Of a stretch of DNA of 64,000 nucleotides, positions 15,154-24,162 are shown in pieces. The stretch spans positions 620,001 through 684,000 of the forward strand of contig CAWFNX010000001.1 of the NCBI GenBank assembly GCA_963817335.1, read 5' to 3'. The position numbers and the translations under genes were made by a program. The stretch comes from AV40 sp963817335 (lineage in GTDB: Bacteria; Verrucomicrobiota; Verrucomicrobiia; Chthoniobacterales; UBA10450). Position 1 is the stretch's first letter; each line of letters opens with the position of its first letter. A model generated the notes under the pieces. The model searched no databases and was not told where the DNA came from. It saw only the letters and a program-made list of their open reading frames with translations.

Positions 15154-16101
15154 GTGCCGAATCCTTTTTCGAGAAAGCGGAAGATCGTTCGCCACGCGCA
15201 GGAGACCGGCGCGAAGAAATCGAAGCGAGTGAAGCTTCGTCCGGGCAGCGATTGGACGAGGCGCAATTTCATTACCAGCGTCTGGATTCCATCGCTCTTC
15301 ACCAAACGGTCCGGCGCTCGAAACGCGCGTCCGCTATTTCCAAAAGTGCAGCCCGGTCAGATTTGTATCACCTGGATTGGGCACGCGTCGTTTTTAATTC
15401 AAACCCATGAAGCCAACGTCTTGATCGATCCGATTTGGTCGATGTGGCTCAGCGTGATCAAACGTTTGAAGCAACCGGGCTTTCATATTCATCATCTGCC
15501 GTCGATCGATTTCGTGCTCGTCACCCACGCGCATTTCGACCATCTCGATCGTCGGACGTTGCAGGCCATTGCCGCCGATCAACCGATTGTCGTTCCGGTG
15601 GGTGTTGGACGTTTGGTCCATCGCCTGGGTTTCAACATTGTTCACGAGCTCGATGAATGGCAGACGATCGAGCTTGGCCCGCTGAGAGTTTCACTCACCC
15701 CGGCGCATCATTGGGGTGCGAGGTTTCTGGCCGACACCCATCGTGGCTTCGGTGGTTTTGTTATCGGATCGGATGGCCGATCGGTCTTTCATTGCGGCGA
15801 CACCGCTTACTTTGAAGGATTCAAGGAAATCGGCGAACGCCATAACATCGAGATCGCGCTGTTGCCGATCGGCGCTTACGATCCGCCGCTGGCTCGCGAA
15901 GTGCACATGAATCCGGAAGAAGCGGTTCGCGCATTCAATGAGTTAAAGGCGAAAACGCTCGTGCCGATGCATTACGGAACCTTTCGTCTTGGTTACGAAC
16001 CTCTTGAAGAACCGCTTGAGCGATTACGCGAATCGGCTCGTGTTCACGGCATCGAGGACAAATTGCTTGTCATGACCGAAGGAAAACCGGTGGTTTTATG
16101 A
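15154..16101 (+). CDS. metallo-beta-lactamase-fold hydrolase, NAPE-PLD/UlaG-like
   Basis: The zinc motif is FVLVTHAHFDHLDRRTL, preceded by the strand ICITWIGHASFLIQ and VLIDPIWS. Later ligands are in LTPAHHWGARF, VFHCGDTAYFEGF and LVPMHYGTFRLGYEPLEEP. This matches bacterial proteins related to N-acyl-phosphatidylethanolamine phospholipase D. A basic N-terminal extension of about 75 residues precedes the fold. It starts at GTG 15154. Its stop overlaps the ATG of the four-helix-bundle gene by 4 bp. The natural substrate, perhaps a phospholipid, is not known. Confidence 0.82.
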   Translation: MPNPFSRKRKIVRHAQETGAKKSKRVKLRPGSDWTRRNFITSVWIPSLFTKRSGARNARPLFPKVQPGQICITWIGHASFLIQTHEANVLIDPIWSMWLSVIKRLKQPGFHIHHLPSIDFVLVTHAHFDHLDRRTLQAIAADQPIVVPVGVGRLVHRLGFNIVHELDEWQTIELGPLRVSLTPAHHWGARFLADTHRGFGGFVIGSDGRSVFHCGDTAYFEGFKEIGERHNIEIALLPIGAYDPPLAREVHMNPEEAVRAFNELKAKTLVPMHYGTFRLGYEPLEEPLERLRESARVHGIEDKLLVMTEGKPVVL

Positions 16102-16604
16102 GGAAGAAAACATCGAACGTTGAACGCCGAACATCGAACACTGAACTGAAGAACGGCGAGTTTTGCGTCGAATGGAGCCTGGAAGATTATCGAGTTAATG
16201 AGGCACCGTTGTCCGCATACGGGACGAAATGCGCGCAAGAATTCGATCTTGAAGAACGTCTATTGAATTTCGCCGTTCAAATTATTGAGATCACGGAAGC
16301 GCTACCAAATACTCGAGCGGCAAATCACATAGCAGGTCAGCTACTGCGGAGCGGAACATCTCCGTACGGCAACCATGGCGAGGTTGAAGCAGCGGAGTCA
16401 TTAAATGATTTTGTTCACAAACTGAAGGTTTGCCTGAAAGAATTGCGCGAGACAAGACGTTGGCTGCGCTTGATTGGGCGACTTAAAACGCAAACAACTT
16501 CGTCAGGTCTTGCATCTTGTTTGAGTGAAGCGGACGAACTCGTCAGAATTTTCAAGGCGAGTGTAAACACGGCTGAAAAGCGACGCGGATTACCGTCAGC
16601 ATGA
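16098..16604 (+). CDS. four-helix-bundle protein (23S rRNA IVS/S23 family)
   Basis: Residues ~50 to 165 (starting at FDLEERLLNFAVQIIEI, then AANHIAGQLLRSGTSPYGNH and HKLKVCLKELRETRRWLRLI) match the small four-helix-bundle family first known from intervening sequences of bacterial 23S rRNA. It is structurally related to the Avd proteins of diversity-generating retroelements. The known family is about 115-120 residues long, which fits this part alone. The preceding ~50 residues partly encode a heptamer array, so the true start may be a TTG at 16209; the only ATG is at 16098, overlapping the previous stop. The gene is bracketed by inverted heptamer arrays. Its function is unknown. Confidence 0.78.
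   Translation: MRKKTSNVERRTSNTELKNGEFCVEWSLEDYRVNEAPLSAYGTKCAQEFDLEERLLNFAVQIIEITEALPNTRAANHIAGQLLRSGTSPYGNHGEVEAAESLNDFVHKLKVCLKELRETRRWLRLIGRLKTQTTSSGLASCLSEADELVRIFKASVNTAEKRRGLPSA
16111..16145 (+). repeat. heptamer array, left arm of the four-helix-bundle cassette
   Basis: Five 7-bp units, CATCGAA, CGTTGAA, CGCCGAA, CATCGAA and CACTGAA, are the imprecise reverse complement of the array at 16610-16644. The two arms could pair and place the 464-bp gene-bearing segment in a loop. The left arm is read as TSNVERRTSNTEL in the annotated frame. Confidence 0.85.
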
Positions 16605-16609
16605 GAGTA

Positions 16610-16644
16610 TTCGATGTTCGATGTTCGGTGTTCGGTGTTCGGCG
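16610..16644 (+). repeat. heptamer array, right arm of the four-helix-bundle cassette
   Basis: Five units, TTCGATG twice, TTCGGTG twice and TTCGGCG, begin 5 bp after the four-helix-bundle stop and end about 20 bp before the next start codon. They mirror the left arm at 16111-16145. There is no target-site duplication that I can identify with confidence. Confidence 0.85.
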
Positions 16645-16663
16645 TTTGCTTCTGTTTCTTTAA

Positions 16664-18838
16664 ATGCCCGAACCGCGCTCATTGCGTTCGGAGATTCTCG
16701 GCGCGTTAATTGCCGGACTAATCGTTGTTGGCTTCTGTCTGGTGCTGCTCTGGCACGATCGTCTTCTCTTTTGGAACGACGATTATGAATTGTCGATTCT
16801 GCCGGTGTTCGCGGACGTAGCGCGAAGCTGGAGCGAAGGTCATCTGCCATTGCTCAGTCCGTACTCCTGGGTCTGCAGCAATCTCGCCGGCGAATTTCAA
16901 TACGGGACGTTTTCGATTTTTGTAAACGCGGCTGTTGTTCTGATTTGGAAGTTCCCTCTCACTTTCCCGCAACAAGCGGCCGCACTTTCGATCACTCATC
17001 TTTTTGTCCTCGCCTTCGGATCGTTCCTCCTCGCGCGTGATCGAAGGCTTTCCATTTCATTGTCGATCTTCGTCGCTCTGATCGCGGCCCTGAACGGCTG
17101 GATTATCTGCTGGGGCGCGACGGATTGGTTCGGCGCACTCGGCGCTTTTACCTGGTTGCCGTGGGCGTGGTGGGGACTTGAGCGCGCATTGGATCCGCAA
17201 CGCGCCCGGTGGCGATGGATTTGGCCGGCGCCGTTTGTCTATCTGCTCGTCACCGGCGGATTTCCCTACACGGTTTTGATGCTCGCGCTCTTGATCGCGT
17301 GGTTAGCGATCAAATCCGTCTCTCAAGCACGGAATTGGAAATCGGTCGGGCCGATGATTTTCGGAGCGGCCTTGGGGTTTGGATTATCGGCGCCGGCGTG
17401 GCTGGCAATTTTCGATTACGTCCAGGGTTCGGCTCGCTCCTTGCATTCCGCCGGAGCGCATTTGCAATGGATCGTGCCATGGCGGGCATTGCCCGCGTTT
17501 GTTTTGCCGTGTTGGACTGTGAATTGGGCTGATTTTTCCACACGTTATTTGCCGCACACAGCCACGGAGCTTGCCTGTGGCCTCGCGGCGCCGGCCGCGC
17601 TCGTCGCCGGATTTCTCTGGCGGCCGCGTTTAATTCTCCGCCGAATAAAGTGGGAACTGGTCCTTCTGGTCGTTCTGCTTGTGCTTTCCATGGTTCCGAC
17701 GGCCGGACTCTTTCGGTGGAGTTTTCGATGGCTCCCATTTTTTCATCTGGTTCTCGCGCTTTGCGCCGCTGAAGTCCTGCGGCTTCGGCCGCGTTTAGCG
17801 GTGGGTTCTACCGCTTTTCTCCTTTTGCTGATCATCACGATTCCAATGTCGATCTTCAACCTTGGTGGAACCTACGCCGCAACGGTGACCTGGATTTATT
17901 TTCAGATCGCTGCGATCTGGGCGCTTTTCGAGTTGTTTCTGCCAATCACGAAAGTGCGCCAGTGGATGCCGCCAATCGTCACCTTCGCCATCTTGCTCGC
18001 AACTTACATTTGCATCCCGCCGAACTGCGGCGTCCCGAAATACAATTTTTCTCAAGACCTGATCAAACCGGAACCATTGGATCGAAATCGTCTTTACCTG
18101 GCCGTCTACTCGCCAGCCGAGTATGCCTACCGGCGCGAATACCGAAACGGTCCAGTCGGCCAGGTCGCGCGACCAGGGAGCACGCCGATGTGGGCCCAAT
18201 TGCATTTCATCAATGGCTACAGTCCGATTCTAACGGCGGGCGTGGCGCGTGAATTCACGTTCTTCATCCACGGCGAAATCGATCGCGACGTTGGAAAATA
18301 TTTGGTCGAGAACCAATCGGGCCCCGGTGGCATTCTGGAGCAGCTCGGCGTCGACGGCATTGTCGTCGCCCCTGAAATCGCAACGGAACCGACTCCAGGA
18401 ATGTGGCAGCTGGAATTCTCCAGCGATGACGGGCGCGTCTTTCATCGAAACGGTGGACCGTTCGCCCGGGTTCGTTCAGTCGAATGGCTCGACACACTTC
18501 CGGAAAAAGGATTCGCGACGGCAAAAATCTCGGACATTGACGACTCGCGAAATCACATTGCCGTAAACGTCGATGTTCCGGCCGGCAGCGCGAATGCGCT
18601 TCTGACTTTTTCGCGGCCCTACTTTCGCGGTTATCACGCGGCGATCGGAAATCAAGCGCTTAACGTAGATTCGTATCGTGGATTGTTTCCAATCGTGGAA
18701 GTTCCTGCCGGTACCAATGGCCGTTTAACATTAATCTATCGGCCGTGGTGGTTGGTTGCCGGAGTCGCAATATCGATCTTTTGCGCTGCGATCTGGATCT
18801 TTGGAATGCTCGGCGCCCTGCGATCGCACGAGCTTTAG
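16664..18838 (+). CDS. large polytopic membrane protein, YfhO/GT-C-like
   Basis: The 724-residue product has about a dozen predicted membrane helices followed by a soluble C-terminal domain and one last helix. The start pattern (first helix, then WNDDYELSILPVFADVARSW with acidic residues facing the periplasmic side, then HLPLLSPYSWVCSNLAGEFQ) resembles YfhO-type proteins of the GT-C glycosyltransferase superfamily, which glycosylate cell-wall polymers from lipid-linked sugars. The function here is inferred from that similarity only. It begins 20 bp after the heptamer array and overlaps the convergent cyclase gene by 4 bp. Confidence 0.7.
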   Translation: MPEPRSLRSEILGALIAGLIVVGFCLVLLWHDRLLFWNDDYELSILPVFADVARSWSEGHLPLLSPYSWVCSNLAGEFQYGTFSIFVNAAVVLIWKFPLTFPQQAAALSITHLFVLAFGSFLLARDRRLSISLSIFVALIAALNGWIICWGATDWFGALGAFTWLPWAWWGLERALDPQRARWRWIWPAPFVYLLVTGGFPYTVLMLALLIAWLAIKSVSQARNWKSVGPMIFGAALGFGLSAPAWLAIFDYVQGSARSLHSAGAHLQWIVPWRALPAFVLPCWTVNWADFSTRYLPHTATELACGLAAPAALVAGFLWRPRLILRRIKWELVLLVVLLVLSMVPTAGLFRWSFRWLPFFHLVLALCAAEVLRLRPRLAVGSTAFLLLLIITIPMSIFNLGGTYAATVTWIYFQIAAIWALFELFLPITKVRQWMPPIVTFAILLATYICIPPNCGVPKYNFSQDLIKPEPLDRNRLYLAVYSPAEYAYRREYRNGPVGQVARPGSTPMWAQLHFINGYSPILTAGVAREFTFFIHGEIDRDVGKYLVENQSGPGGILEQLGVDGIVVAPEIATEPTPGMWQLEFSSDDGRVFHRNGGPFARVRSVEWLDTLPEKGFATAKISDIDDSRNHIAVNVDVPAGSANALLTFSRPYFRGYHAAIGNQALNVDSYRGLFPIVEVPAGTNGRLTLIYRPWWLVAGVAISIFCAAIWIFGMLGALRSHEL

Positions 18839-20364
18839 ATTGTGTAGATCGCGACAGGTTGATCGACGCCCTTGACTGTTTGCGACGGAAGTTCGCGAAG
18901 CTCCACGCCCTGTTGCAGAGCAGCGCGCGTTTCTTTGGTCAATAAAAGCGATGTGCCGAGCATCTTGTTCAAGGCTTCGACTCGCGACGCGACGTTCACC
19001 GTGTTGCCGATAACGGTGAATTCCATCCGTTCTGGCGAACCGATGCTGCCGACAATCGCGGGGCCGGTATTGATGCCAATTCCGATGTGGATTGCTTCCT
19101 CTCCGCGGGCGCTTCTCTCCACATTCAGTTGTCCCAAATTTCGTTGGATCGAGCGCGCCGCGGCAACCGCATCGTCGGCGTGATTGACGTTGCTCTTACC
19201 GATGCCGAAAAGCGCCAGAAACCCGTCACCCAGAAATTTGTTGATCATCCCGCCGTGCTCGCCTTCGACAGTTTTCACCATCACTCGGAGGAATTCGTTC
19301 AAAAGACCAACTGTCTTGGTCGGAGACAAATGCCCAGACCGCGCCGTGAACGAACGAATGTCGACAAACATTACCGTAACGACTTGTTCCGTTCCGCCCA
19401 GGCCCGGATCGCGCGTCAGTATTTCTTCCGCCGCGGTCCGGCCGACATGCGCGCCAAAGCTTTGTCGCAGCCGCTCCTTCTCACGTAATTCCGTCACCAT
19501 GCGGTTGAACTCGCCAATCAACGCTCCGAATTCGTCTGCTCGCCGCAACGGAACTTGGACCTCGAGCTGGCCTCGTCTGACCGCGTGCGCAGCTCTCCGC
19601 AATTCAGCAACGGGTTGAGCGACCGACCGGCCGATCAACCACGCGGAGAACACCGCAAATGCCATCCCGATGACCGCGACGAAGACGGCGAACAATTGTG
19701 GATTTGTCCCGGGCGATGGGGGCGCAAAAAGCAACAACAAGAGAGAGCCAATCGGACAAATGCTGGCGGAAATGGCCCACATGAATCCGCGCATCCGCAA
19801 GGTGATCGGATGAATTCCTTCCAATCGGTCAGGGCGCGCATCGCGGAAGAAAAGCGGAAACAGTCCCCAGTGACTTGCCAACTCGATAAGGAAAAAACTT
19901 TGGGTCGTGGCGATGAACCCTGAAACGGCGAACGAAATCGGGAGATGCCAGAACAACTGAACGCTCATTGGCCGGCCGGTGAGGGCCAGGGAAATCAAAA
20001 AGACAATTGCGGCGACAAACCATCCGGCGCCGGAAATCGCCGCGCCGTACCACGGAAGGTGAACCAGCCGCCGCCGGACCGGATCAAGTTTCTCCGGCGG
20101 AATGTTCTGTCCGCGGGAAAGCCGTTGATAGGTCGGTCGAAGCGAAACAATCAACCAGAGCCAAATGCCGACCGCGGCCGGATAGGCGATAGCATTCCAA
20201 ATGATCACGGTCGAGATGAACCGCTGTTTCAAACCCACCGCGACCAGCAGCGGATCTATTACCGTCATGTTGTACCAAATGTTGAACGCGCTTCCGACCA
20301 AATGTGGAATCAGCGGCGCGAGGGCCGTGACCAGCAGAGGATGTCGCTTCAAGGCAGCGTCCAT
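18835..20364 (-). CDS. class III adenylate/guanylate cyclase with membrane domain and HAMP
   Basis: Six predicted membrane helices fill the first ~245 residues, followed by a HAMP-like linker (RSVAQPVAELRRAAHAVRRG, then LIGEFNRMVTELREKERLRQ). The C-terminal class III cyclase domain has metal aspartates in VMFVDIRSFTARSG and NKFLGDGFLALFG, and the purine/transition-state loop VIGNTVNVASRVE. The protein should make cAMP or cGMP in the cytoplasm in response to a membrane signal. Which nucleotide is made cannot be decided by eye. Its start overlaps the end of the upstream metallo-hydrolase gene by 16 bp, implying coupled translation. Confidence 0.88.
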   Translation of the reverse strand: MDAALKRHPLLVTALAPLIPHLVGSAFNIWYNMTVIDPLLVAVGLKQRFISTVIIWNAIAYPAAVGIWLWLIVSLRPTYQRLSRGQNIPPEKLDPVRRRLVHLPWYGAAISGAGWFVAAIVFLISLALTGRPMSVQLFWHLPISFAVSGFIATTQSFFLIELASHWGLFPLFFRDARPDRLEGIHPITLRMRGFMWAISASICPIGSLLLLLFAPPSPGTNPQLFAVFVAVIGMAFAVFSAWLIGRSVAQPVAELRRAAHAVRRGQLEVQVPLRRADEFGALIGEFNRMVTELREKERLRQSFGAHVGRTAAEEILTRDPGLGGTEQVVTVMFVDIRSFTARSGHLSPTKTVGLLNEFLRVMVKTVEGEHGGMINKFLGDGFLALFGIGKSNVNHADDAVAAARSIQRNLGQLNVERSARGEEAIHIGIGINTGPAIVGSIGSPERMEFTVIGNTVNVASRVEALNKMLGTSLLLTKETRAALQQGVELRELPSQTVKGVDQPVAIYTI

Positions 20365-21275
20365 GGTTTGAAATAATCCAGAAGAATCACCCGCCCGGGT
20401 AAGTTTTCTTTTCGAGTTTCGCTGAGGAGCGCGGGAAAGTTTGTCATTTTACCGAAAACAAATCCGCGATCCATCGGCCCAAACATGTCGTCTTGATGAC
20501 TTGGCAGAATGTAACGAGGCTTCAATAGCCTTACCGCTTCAGCGAAGCGTTTCCGGCTGTCCGGCAACGCAACCCCAAGAATCGCAAGATCGACGCGTCC
20601 CATCCCCGCAGGAGGTGGTGCGCCCGGAATTCCACCGGAATCAATATAAATGCGGTTACCGACAGCTTCGATCAAAAACGCCAGCGGCTCTCCGACAACC
20701 CAATCCGCTGCGTTTACCGGCTTCGACAATGTCGCTTTTTCTGGAAACGGAACTTTTCCGAACAGGCGATCATGTTGCGCAGCCAGAATCCGAATTGTGA
20801 ACGGTCCGACTTTCCGAATGCTTCCAGGTCTTACTGCTCCGCATTTGTTAGGCGGAATCCCTAACGATGCGACCAACCGAATCGCCGTCGGCCCCGCGAT
20901 CAATTGCGCGCGCGTTCGGCGCATGATTTCAGGCACATCAAGCAAGTGATCGAAGTGCGCATGGGTCACGAGAATTGCGTCGATATTCGGACGGACATGT
21001 CGCAACCCGTCGCTTACCCGGTTTGGATTGGATTCGATCCGCTCGTTGAGCGCGCCTGCCCACAGTCCGACGCGGGTGAAATAGGGATCGACCAGCAGAG
21101 CGTGACCGCCGTTCTCGAATTGGAATCCGTTAACCCCGAGGTACGTGATGCGGATCGAATCCGTCGGCGGTGACGAGCCTGGATTTTTGTCGGCGACGAT
21201 GAGTTGCGGATATTTGTCGAGTCCGCCGTGGGCAATCTGCGCGAACAAAATGAGACCGCAGAGAGCCAGCTTCAT
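20349..21275 (-). CDS. secreted metallo-beta-lactamase-fold hydrolase
   Basis: A signal peptide (LALCGLILFAQIAHG) precedes an MBL fold: IRITYLGVNGFQFENG, ALLVDPYF, AILVTHAHFDHLLDVPEIM and ILAAQHDRLFGKVP. The late His ligand is in ILPSHQDDMFGPMDRG. The third-ligand region reads IYIDSGGIPG, where many relatives have H-x-G-D, so metal binding there may differ. It is distinct from the NAPE-PLD-like gene at 15.2 kb. It precedes and overlaps the cyclase gene. The substrate is unknown. Confidence 0.8.
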   Translation of the reverse strand: MKLALCGLILFAQIAHGGLDKYPQLIVADKNPGSSPPTDSIRITYLGVNGFQFENGGHALLVDPYFTRVGLWAGALNERIESNPNRVSDGLRHVRPNIDAILVTHAHFDHLLDVPEIMRRTRAQLIAGPTAIRLVASLGIPPNKCGAVRPGSIRKVGPFTIRILAAQHDRLFGKVPFPEKATLSKPVNAADWVVGEPLAFLIEAVGNRIYIDSGGIPGAPPPAGMGRVDLAILGVALPDSRKRFAEAVRLLKPRYILPSHQDDMFGPMDRGFVFGKMTNFPALLSETRKENLPGRVILLDYFKPWTLP

Positions 21276-21284
21276 GCGCGCGAT

Positions 21285-21384
21285 TGTAGCGGCGGTCTAT
21301 GACCGCCGAAAATCTAAATTAATCCGGCAGGTAGGGGCGATTGACCTCAATCGCCCGCGGGCGGTTCGGTGAACCGCCCCTACC
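21285..21384. repeat. composite palindromic repeat between convergent-spaced minus genes
   Basis: Two hairpin blocks lie between the FNR-type gene and the metallo-hydrolase gene. The first (21285-21309) is TGTAGCGGCGGTCTATGACC plus its closing arm. The second (21330-21384) is a double hairpin: GGGGCGATTGACCTCAATCGCCC and then GGGCGGTTCGGTGAACCGCCCC, framed by GGTA and TACC. Closely related blocks recur at 24101 and 37305. It begins 2 bp beyond the stop side of the FNR gene, so it could act as a transcript end. Confidence 0.8.
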
Positions 21385-21386
21385 AA

Positions 21387-22559
21387 TTAATACACGTCGC
21401 GCTTGTAGCGTTTGTCCGCTTTGAGCTTTTCGACGTAGGCGCTTGCTTCCTCGGGCGATTTACCGCCGTGCTCCTGGACGATTTTCCTCAATGCGGCGTC
21501 TACGTCTTTCGCCATACGCTTGGCGTCGCCGCAGACAAAAAATTGCGCCCCGTCTCCGTCGATCCATTTCCAAATGTCCGCGGCGTTTTCCAGCATCCGA
21601 TGTTGCACGTAAATCTTGTGCGCTTGATCGCGCGAGAACGCGCAATTCATGCGGGTGAGAATTCCATCCTCTTTCATTTGATGAAAGTCATCGCGATAGG
21701 CGTAATCGCACTTCTCGCGTTGCGCTCCGAAAAACAACCAGTTTTTGCCTTTCGCGCCGAGCACCTGTCGTTCCTGCAAGAACGCTCGAAACGGCGCGAT
21801 ACCGGTGCCGGGGCCGATCATGATCAGTGGAATGTTTCCGTCTTCCGGCATGTGAAAATGTTTCGCCGAGCTCGGATAAACCGGCACTGGAACGTTGTCC
21901 GCGCGCTCAGCCATGAAAGTTGAGCAAACGCCTTTGCGAATACGGCCGCGGCTTTCGTAGGTGATAACATCAACAATGAAATGCACGCAATCGGGAAAAA
22001 CTCTCAGGCTGGATGCCACTGAATAAAGTCGCGGCTGCAATTTGGTGAGTAGTCCGACAAATTCCTCGGGCGTGAACTTCACCGACGGATGGTCGATCAG
22101 GAAATCGATGACCTCTGCGCCCCACAAGTAATTTTCGAGATCGTGTTTTCGGTCGAGGTGCAATAATTCCTTCAACATCGGAGCGGCGGACGCGCGTTCC
22201 GCGATCGCTTTCAAAAACTTCGGCGTCGGCTGAGTGATCGAATAATCGCGCAGCAAGGCTTCACGGAGCGGCTTCGTTGTTTTAGCGGCCGGAACCGGCT
22301 CGTCGCCTTTTGCGCCAAGGGCGCGAATGATCTCGTCGACCAACGGAGGATCGTTTGTCGGATAAACCGCAACCGAGTCGCCCGGATCAAATGTTAATCC
22401 CCAGTTCGTCAGATCGACTTCGAAATGACGGGTGTCTTTTTCCGACTCTTCCGTGCTCAAACGACGATTGACGAGAAGTTTCCCGGGAAAGGGATTTTGT
22501 CGCGTCCATTGCGGGGGGGACGCCGGTTTTGGTGGTGCGCTGACTTCGGACATGGTCAT
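21387..22559 (-). CDS. sulfite reductase flavoprotein-like FAD/NADPH reductase (CysJ without flavodoxin)
   Basis: The 390-residue product has the FAD-binding and NADP-binding domains of the cytochrome P450 reductase/CysJ family but no N-terminal flavodoxin domain. The FAD motif is LQPRLYSVASSL, the next motif RKGVCSTFMAE, and the NADP motifs MIGPGTGIAPFRAFLQER and LFFGAQREKCDYAYRD. FVCGDAKRMAKDV and the terminal KRYKRDVY with its aromatic last residue are typical. It probably passes electrons from NADPH through FAD to a separate partner. No sulfite reductase haemoprotein gene is visible nearby, so assimilatory sulfite reduction is possible but unproven. Confidence 0.88.
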   Translation of the reverse strand: MTMSEVSAPPKPASPPQWTRQNPFPGKLLVNRRLSTEESEKDTRHFEVDLTNWGLTFDPGDSVAVYPTNDPPLVDEIIRALGAKGDEPVPAAKTTKPLREALLRDYSITQPTPKFLKAIAERASAAPMLKELLHLDRKHDLENYLWGAEVIDFLIDHPSVKFTPEEFVGLLTKLQPRLYSVASSLRVFPDCVHFIVDVITYESRGRIRKGVCSTFMAERADNVPVPVYPSSAKHFHMPEDGNIPLIMIGPGTGIAPFRAFLQERQVLGAKGKNWLFFGAQREKCDYAYRDDFHQMKEDGILTRMNCAFSRDQAHKIYVQHRMLENAADIWKWIDGDGAQFFVCGDAKRMAKDVDAALRKIVQEHGGKSPEEASAYVEKLKADKRYKRDVY

Positions 22560-22706
22560 TTCTTGTAACGGCGGTCTCTGCTTGTCGCAACTTTTAGTGT
22601 GAAATGGTTAATCGCATGGTCGCAGGCATAATCCGACGGTTGCGGGTTGCCCGGCCGACTCTAAACTCTCGCGAGCGCAACCGATTGTGCGCCGGCGCAC
22701 CCGAAC

Positions 22707-24104
22707 ATGCCTAACGAATACGAATCGCCGATTGGTGACCGGCCGGAAATTTGCGGCGCGGTTGTTCCGCCCGAGCCCAGGCACGATCCCTACGCCGCAT
22801 TTCGTTCCCGAGGATTCCGATTTTTCACGAGTGGCAATTTATTGTCGATCATCGGCCGGCAAATGCTGGCGGTTGCGGTGGAATGGGAAATCTATCGGCG
22901 CAGTCATTCGGCGACCGCGCTCGGACTTGTCGGTCTGGTCTTCGCGGTTCCAATCGTTGGCTTTTCCCTGCCGGCCGGCCATCTCGCTGATCGCGTTAGC
23001 CGCAAACACATCATTCTGGTGTCCCAGATTTTCAGTGCGATCACGTCTGCGTTACTGGCCCTCGTTTCATGGCAACATCTCAACATTCCGCAACTGCCGA
23101 TCTTGCGCGCATGCAATCACGGATTGAGCACGATCGCGGGCGTGTTCGAGCAGCACCAGCGAACTTTTCATTTCGACGACGCGTCGATTCCTCTGATTTA
23201 CTTGCTGCTGTTTCTGGGCGCGATTGCCCGCACGTTTTCCTGGGCGGCGCGGAGCTCCTTTTTCCCGACCCTGGTACCGCGGGACGCGTTTGCAAATGCC
23301 GTGACCTGGAACAGCAGCGTATTTCAAATCGGTTCCGTCGTTGGCCCTGCCCTCAGCGGATTCGTCGTTGCGAATCGCGGATTCCCGATCGTCTACGCGA
23401 TCGATGCGATCACCTCGACGTTGTTTTTTCTGTTGGCGCTACCGATTCCGCGAGCCAAACAAACCCACGACCGCGAGAAACAAAGCACTTGGAAGAGCCT
23501 GGCCGCGGGCGCGAAATTCGTTTTCAGCAGGAAAGTAATCCTGGCCACGATCACGCTCGATTTGTTCGCTGTATTATTGGGCGGTTCGGTGGCGCTGTTG
23601 CCGATTTTCGCCGACCAAATTCTGCACTGCGGCCCGGTCGGTCTTGGTTGGATGCGCGCGGCGCCGGCAATCGGTGCGTTCGCAATGGCGCTAATGGTGG
23701 CCTATCTGCCGCCGATGCACCAAGCCGGAAAAACCTTGCTATGGTGCGTTGCGGGATTTGGAATCGCGACGGTCATTTTTGGTTTATCGAAGGCGTTTTG
23801 GTTGTCGGTATCCATGTTGTTTCTCGCAGGGGCGGTCGACAGCGTCAGCGTCATTATTCGCGGCTCGATCGTGCAATTGGTTACGCCCGACGAAATGCGC
23901 GGACGTGTTTCGGCGGTGAACAACATTTTCATCGGGACCTCGAACGAATTCGGCGCGCTCGAGTCGGGATTGAGCGCTGCCCTGTTTGGCCCCGTGATTT
24001 CAGTGGTTGGCGGAGGAATCGGAACAATTTTGGTCGTGCTCGGAGCGGCTTGGAAGTGGCCGGAGATTCGCAAGATCGGCGCGCTTGATCGAAATTTGAA
24101 GTAG
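22707..24104 (+). CDS. MFS transporter, enterobactin-exporter-like (MFS_3)
   Basis: Around twelve predicted helices over 465 residues, with the loop 2-3 motif GHLADRVSRKHIILVSQ and start FFTSGNLLSIIGRQMLAVAV, match MFS_3-type exporters such as EntS. An extra ~30-residue segment (CNHGLSTIAGVFEQHQRTFH) lies between helices and appears lineage-specific. Export of a small metabolite is the likely role; the substrate is unknown. The stop codon TAG is the TAG at the beginning of a palindromic repeat (24101-24153), so the end of the protein may have been set by that insertion. Confidence 0.85.
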   Translation: MPNEYESPIGDRPEICGAVVPPEPRHDPYAAFRSRGFRFFTSGNLLSIIGRQMLAVAVEWEIYRRSHSATALGLVGLVFAVPIVGFSLPAGHLADRVSRKHIILVSQIFSAITSALLALVSWQHLNIPQLPILRACNHGLSTIAGVFEQHQRTFHFDDASIPLIYLLLFLGAIARTFSWAARSSFFPTLVPRDAFANAVTWNSSVFQIGSVVGPALSGFVVANRGFPIVYAIDAITSTLFFLLALPIPRAKQTHDREKQSTWKSLAAGAKFVFSRKVILATITLDLFAVLLGGSVALLPIFADQILHCGPVGLGWMRAAPAIGAFAMALMVAYLPPMHQAGKTLLWCVAGFGIATVIFGLSKAFWLSVSMLFLAGAVDSVSVIIRGSIVQLVTPDEMRGRVSAVNNIFIGTSNEFGALESGLSAALFGPVISVVGGGIGTILVVLGAAWKWPEIRKIGALDRNLK

Positions 24105-24153
24105 GGGCGATTGACCCCAATCGCCCGTGGCGGTTCGGTGAACCGCCGCTACC
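24101..24153. repeat. double-hairpin palindromic repeat at the MFS gene 3' end
   Basis: The 53-bp block starts GTAGGGGCGATTGACC, closes the first hairpin with AATCGCCC, then has CGGTTCGGTGAACCG as the second hairpin and ends CCGCTACC. It is nearly the same as the block at 21330-21384. It supplies the stop codon of the MFS gene and ends 9 bp before the ATG of the nitrilase-family gene, so it occupies that gene's leader. Confidence 0.85.
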
Positions 24154-24162
24154 TTGAAGCTA

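Noticed and set aside
14429..15232. 267-codon plus-strand frame overlapping the methyltransferase gene
   Set aside because: The methyltransferase frame has SAM motifs; this one is an Arg-rich shadow frame.
16098..16604. Four-helix-bundle gene as part of a diversity-generating retroelement
   Set aside because: The protein fold resembles Avd, but no reverse transcriptase, template repeat or variable-repeat target is present in the window.
23069..24088. 339-codon frame inside the MFS transporter gene
   Set aside because: The MFS frame has the helices and the loop motif; this frame is Arg-rich with no hydrophobic pattern.
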